Source: Bacilli bacterium (GTDB taxonomy: Bacteria > Bacillota_I > Bacilli_A > Izemoplasmatales > Hujiaoplasmataceae). Taken from it: 33,383 nt of DNA. The position numbers and the translations under genes were made by a program. The stretch's first letter is position 1. Every line of letters starts with the position of its first letter. The notes under the pieces were generated by a model that ran no database searches, was not told the origin of the DNA, and saw nothing but the letters and a program-made list of their open reading frames with translations. The stretch lies in contig JAFGQH010000020.1 in assembly GCA_016935815.1 (NCBI GenBank), forward strand, positions 1 to 33,383, read 5' to 3'. Below are positions 31,736 through 33,383 of this stretch, one piece after another.

Positions 31736-32527
31736 ATGGAACAAGTGAATGTTCTAAAACTGAGACGTTTTAACATGATTATGGGTGGATTGCACCTGAT
31801 TCAGGGAATTCTCATGCTGATCTTAGCAAGCAGCGTGATCCAAAACATTGCCGAATTCAAACCAACAATCACTCAAATCTATTTATCGTTCAACACCACG
31901 ACCATGTCACTGGAGACGGCCGTGAAAGCGTTGTTCGATCTACCATTCGGAGTATTGGTCGCTGTCTTCTTGTTGCTGTCGGCTTTGGCGCATGCAATCA
32001 TCTCTTTACCGAAGAAAACCAATGCGATCTACAATCGGGATTTGGAAAAAGGCATCAATAAATTCCGTTGGTTCGAATACGCGCTTTCTTCATCGATCAT
32101 GATTGTTTTGATCGCAACTTTGTTTGGTATTTATGATATCGGATCCTTGATTCTCATCTTCGTTTTGAATGCGATGATGAACATCTTCGGTCTTTATATG
32201 GAAGTTCTGAATTCAGGAAGGGAAAAGAACAACTTGAAATGGGGTCCGTTCATCTACGGATCGATTGCCGGGCTCACACCTTGGATTGTAATCATATTGT
32301 ATATGGTTGGAAACGGCAATTATGATATGGTACCTTGGTTTGTTTGGGCAATCGTCGGGACTTATTTTGTAGCTTTCAATACATTCCCGATCAATATGAT
32401 TTTGCAGTACAAACGCGTTGGCAAATGGAAAGACTATCTCTATGGAGAACGGACTTATATCGTTCTGAGTCTAGTTGCGAAATCGATTCTTGCATGGCTT
32501 GTACTGTTTGGCGCAATGCAACCGTAA
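31736..32527 (+). CDS. Heliorhodopsin
   Basis: 263 residues, seven hydrophobic helices, short charged N-terminus (VNVLKLRRFN), as in heliorhodopsins, whose N-terminus faces the cytoplasm (opposite to type-1 rhodopsins). Key residues match the family: retinal Schiff-base Lys at K249 in SLVAKSILAW, counterion Glu at E114 in RWFEYALSSSIMIVLIA, and His at H20 (GGLHLIQG) and H86 (LSALAHAII), with S245 four residues before the lysine. Relative to the well-studied 48C12 protein these correspond to K241, E107, H23, H80 and S237, with consistent offsets. Heliorhodopsins have a slow photocycle and no demonstrated ion pumping; roles proposed include photosensing and enzyme modulation. GGAGGG precedes the ATG by seven bases. 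It is one of only two plus-strand genes and ends at a shared terminator. Confidence 0.97.
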   Translation: MEQVNVLKLRRFNMIMGGLHLIQGILMLILASSVIQNIAEFKPTITQIYLSFNTTTMSLETAVKALFDLPFGVLVAVFLLLSALAHAIISLPKKTNAIYNRDLEKGINKFRWFEYALSSSIMIVLIATLFGIYDIGSLILIFVLNAMMNIFGLYMEVLNSGREKNNLKWGPFIYGSIAGLTPWIVIILYMVGNGNYDMVPWFVWAIVGTYFVAFNTFPINMILQYKRVGKWKDYLYGERTYIVLSLVAKSILAWLVLFGAMQP

Positions 32528-32536
32528 TCACAAATG

Positions 32537-32567
32537 AAAAGGACTTACATCATCGTAAGTCCTTTTT
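32537..32567. terminator. Bidirectional terminator between heliorhodopsin and dNK genes
   Basis: Stem GGACTTAC / GTAAGTCC (32541-32548 with 32555-32562), six-base loop, A4 before and T5 after. It contains the last codons and stop of the minus-strand kinase gene. Confidence 0.85.
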
Positions 32568-33180
32568 CTTGTAATAATTGGAATCGTTCTTCAATGCTAC
32601 GGATGATACTGTCGAATTCTTCTCCCTGGAACATATCGTCCACCGGCAAGTACAGGATTTTGTCTTCCGGGACTTTATATGCTTTGAACAGGCGTTTCAA
32701 GACATCGTAGTAATTCGCATAATGGAACTTCAAGTAATCTTCTTGGTCCTTTTCGATATCTCTACCGCGCTTGCGAACATTTTCGAAGAGTTGGTCTTCT
32801 TTACGAACCAAGACGAGATGGATATCGATGTCCGGGATTCGCTTCATGTGTTCATCCGCAATCGCATATGTCAAAGCAACTTCATATGCGGACATGATGC
32901 CTTCCAAACGCAATAGCTCGGTAAACACCAGATTCGAGAACAATGTGGAGTCGCAAACCACATTCGGAAGCTCTTTCGTTCTCCACATCAAGAGAAACAA
33001 TGAGCTATAGAACGCATTTTGGCTTAAAAGCGCAAATGTCTCCTTATCTTGATAAAATAGTGGTAAAAATTCGTTCTTCTCTACTGGTTCTTCAACAATC
33101 GGGAAGTTGTAATGCTCTGCCAACAATTTTGTCAAGGTAGATTTGCCGCTACCAATCGGTCCTATGATGCCTATTCTCAT
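32545..33180 (-). CDS. Deoxynucleoside kinase (dNK/dAK-dGK family)
   Basis: 211-residue salvage enzyme phosphorylating deoxynucleosides. The P-loop GPIGSGKST is at 7-15; VEEP (29-32) carries the likely catalytic Glu; the LID arginines are in RKRGRDIEKD. The canonical D/E-R-S motif after the third strand is D77-S78-T79 here, lacking the Arg seen in most relatives, so substrate or base preference may differ. The start is ATG at 33178-33180, six bases after GGAG. A longer reading frame from 33315 would run through the promoter and the IS-like sequence and is rejected. A good promoter precedes it. It converges on the heliorhodopsin gene through a shared terminator. Confidence 0.9.
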   Translation of the reverse strand: MRIGIIGPIGSGKSTLTKLLAEHYNFPIVEEPVEKNEFLPLFYQDKETFALLSQNAFYSSLFLLMWRTKELPNVVCDSTLFSNLVFTELLRLEGIMSAYEVALTYAIADEHMKRIPDIDIHLVLVRKEDQLFENVRKRGRDIEKDQEDYLKFHYANYYDVLKRLFKAYKVPEDKILYLPVDDMFQGEEFDSIIRSIEERFQLLQEKGLTMM

Positions 33181-33216
33181 TATGCTCTCCTTATATTTTA
33201 CAAAATCTTTAAAATC

Positions 33217-33245
33217 ATTATACCTAAATTTCAACTTCAAGTCAA
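33217..33245 (-). promoter_or_regulatory. Promoter of the deoxynucleoside kinase gene
   Basis: Minus-strand -35 TTGACT (33240-33245), 17-base spacer, -10 TATAAT (33217-33222). Confidence 0.75.
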
Positions 33246-33299
33246 AGCAAAATCCGGTTTTTCTGATATCTTTTACAAATGAAAAAGACAAGTGCGAAT

Positions 33300-33383
33300 T
33301 GAAGTGAACCCACAAAAGTAGACACCTAAAAAAGGACGTCTACTTTTTTTTATTTCTACGCCGTTTTGTATTATAAAATAACA
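33300..33383. mobile_element. Probable end of an IS3-family (IS150-like) insertion sequence, cut by the window edge
   Basis: The stretch beginning TGAAGTGAACCCACAAAAGT at 33300, followed by AGACACC, resembles the terminal inverted repeat style of IS150-group IS3 elements (TG..., AACCC, then GT-x-GAC). Just inside it is a hairpin with arms AAAAGTAGAC (33314-33323) and GTCTACTTTT (33338-33347) and a T-run, typical of terminators that shield IS genes from outside transcription. TTTTGTATTATAAAAT near 33373 could be a promoter for a transposase gene beyond the edge. No transposase is visible, so this rests on pattern memory. Confidence 0.5.

Noticed and set aside
33181-33315. N-terminal extension of the deoxynucleoside kinase
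   Set aside because: It would span the kinase promoter and the IS-like end; the ATG at 33180 has its own GGAG site and directly precedes the P-loop.
1-33383. Mycoplasma-type genetic code (UGA = Trp)
   Set aside because: TGA serves as stop in several tight overlaps (9984, 17472, 18119) and at 2648, and tryptophans are encoded by TGG.
1-33383. CRISPR array, tRNA or rRNA genes
   Set aside because: No regularly spaced direct repeats and no tRNA- or rRNA-like conserved stretches were seen on reading both strands; no search program was available.

Overview
The window (33,383 bp) looks like chromosome from a low-GC, AT-rich Gram-positive-lineage bacterium. The intergenic regions carry sigma-A-type promoters (TTGACA/TATAAT), strong AGGAGG ribosome binding sites and many short GC-stem/T-run terminators. 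Gene content (AddAB, CIRCE-controlled Hsp20, YtrA-type GntR, PadR/HAAS module, FakA/DegV, QueH, a membrane pyrophosphatase and a heliorhodopsin) fits Bacillota or the deep-branching, free-living Mollicutes-related groups (for example Izemoplasmatales, Acholeplasmatales or Haloplasmatales-like). TGA is used as a stop (for example in the ATGA/GTGA overlaps at 9984-9987, 17472-17475 and 18119-18122), so this is not a UGA=Trp mycoplasma. The exact taxon is inference.

Layout. Nearly all genes are on the minus strand; only hppA (20708-22801) and the heliorhodopsin (31736-32527) are on plus. From left to right: the 5' part of a serine beta-lactamase-family gene; an operon of two multi-spanning membrane proteins (one DUF5058-like) plus a membrane-anchored M20 peptidase; queH behind two Sel1-repeat genes; addB-addA DNA-end processing; hsp20 behind two CIRCE operators; a cysteine desulfurase-thioredoxin-thioredoxin/CcdA thiol operon; lipoamide dehydrogenase; a YtrA-like ABC exporter operon; a cobalamin-riboswitch-controlled DUF4430 lipoprotein plus ECF-type S component; a rubredoxin (52 aa); the proton pyrophosphatase; a nitronate monooxygenase/FabK-type flavoenzyme; a cupin and a YwaF-like membrane protein; flavodoxin; class II photolyase; PadR-HAAS; a FakA-FakB fusion with DUF1295 and DUF2177 membrane proteins; heliorhodopsin; and a deoxynucleoside kinase. 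The right edge (from about 33300) resembles the terminal repeat of an IS3-family (IS150-like) insertion sequence running out of the window.

How the parts may work together. The most interesting themes are (1) a compact vitamin B12 acquisition unit in which riboswitch, transcobalamin-like surface lipoprotein and S component sit together; (2) a light and redox neighbourhood with heliorhodopsin, class II photolyase, flavodoxin, nitronate monooxygenase-type flavoprotein, and a lipid operon (FakAB fusion, DUF1295, DUF2177) starting divergently from the heliorhodopsin; (3) a thiol relay operon connecting a cysteine desulfurase to a CcdA-type transmembrane electron conduit; and (4) an uncharacterised two-subunit membrane protein plus M20 peptidase operon. 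Several upstream regions contain clean inverted repeats placed on promoters (PadR, YtrA-like, CIRCE, the flavoenzyme gene and the riboswitch leader).

No stretch longer than about 300 bases is empty. The largest non-coding interval, 20088-20404, holds the riboswitch, its promoter, a palindrome cluster and the rubredoxin terminator. The 23925-24186 interval holds a promoter with an operator-like dyad and a terminator, with about 170 bases in which I see nothing assignable. No tRNA, rRNA or CRISPR array was seen.
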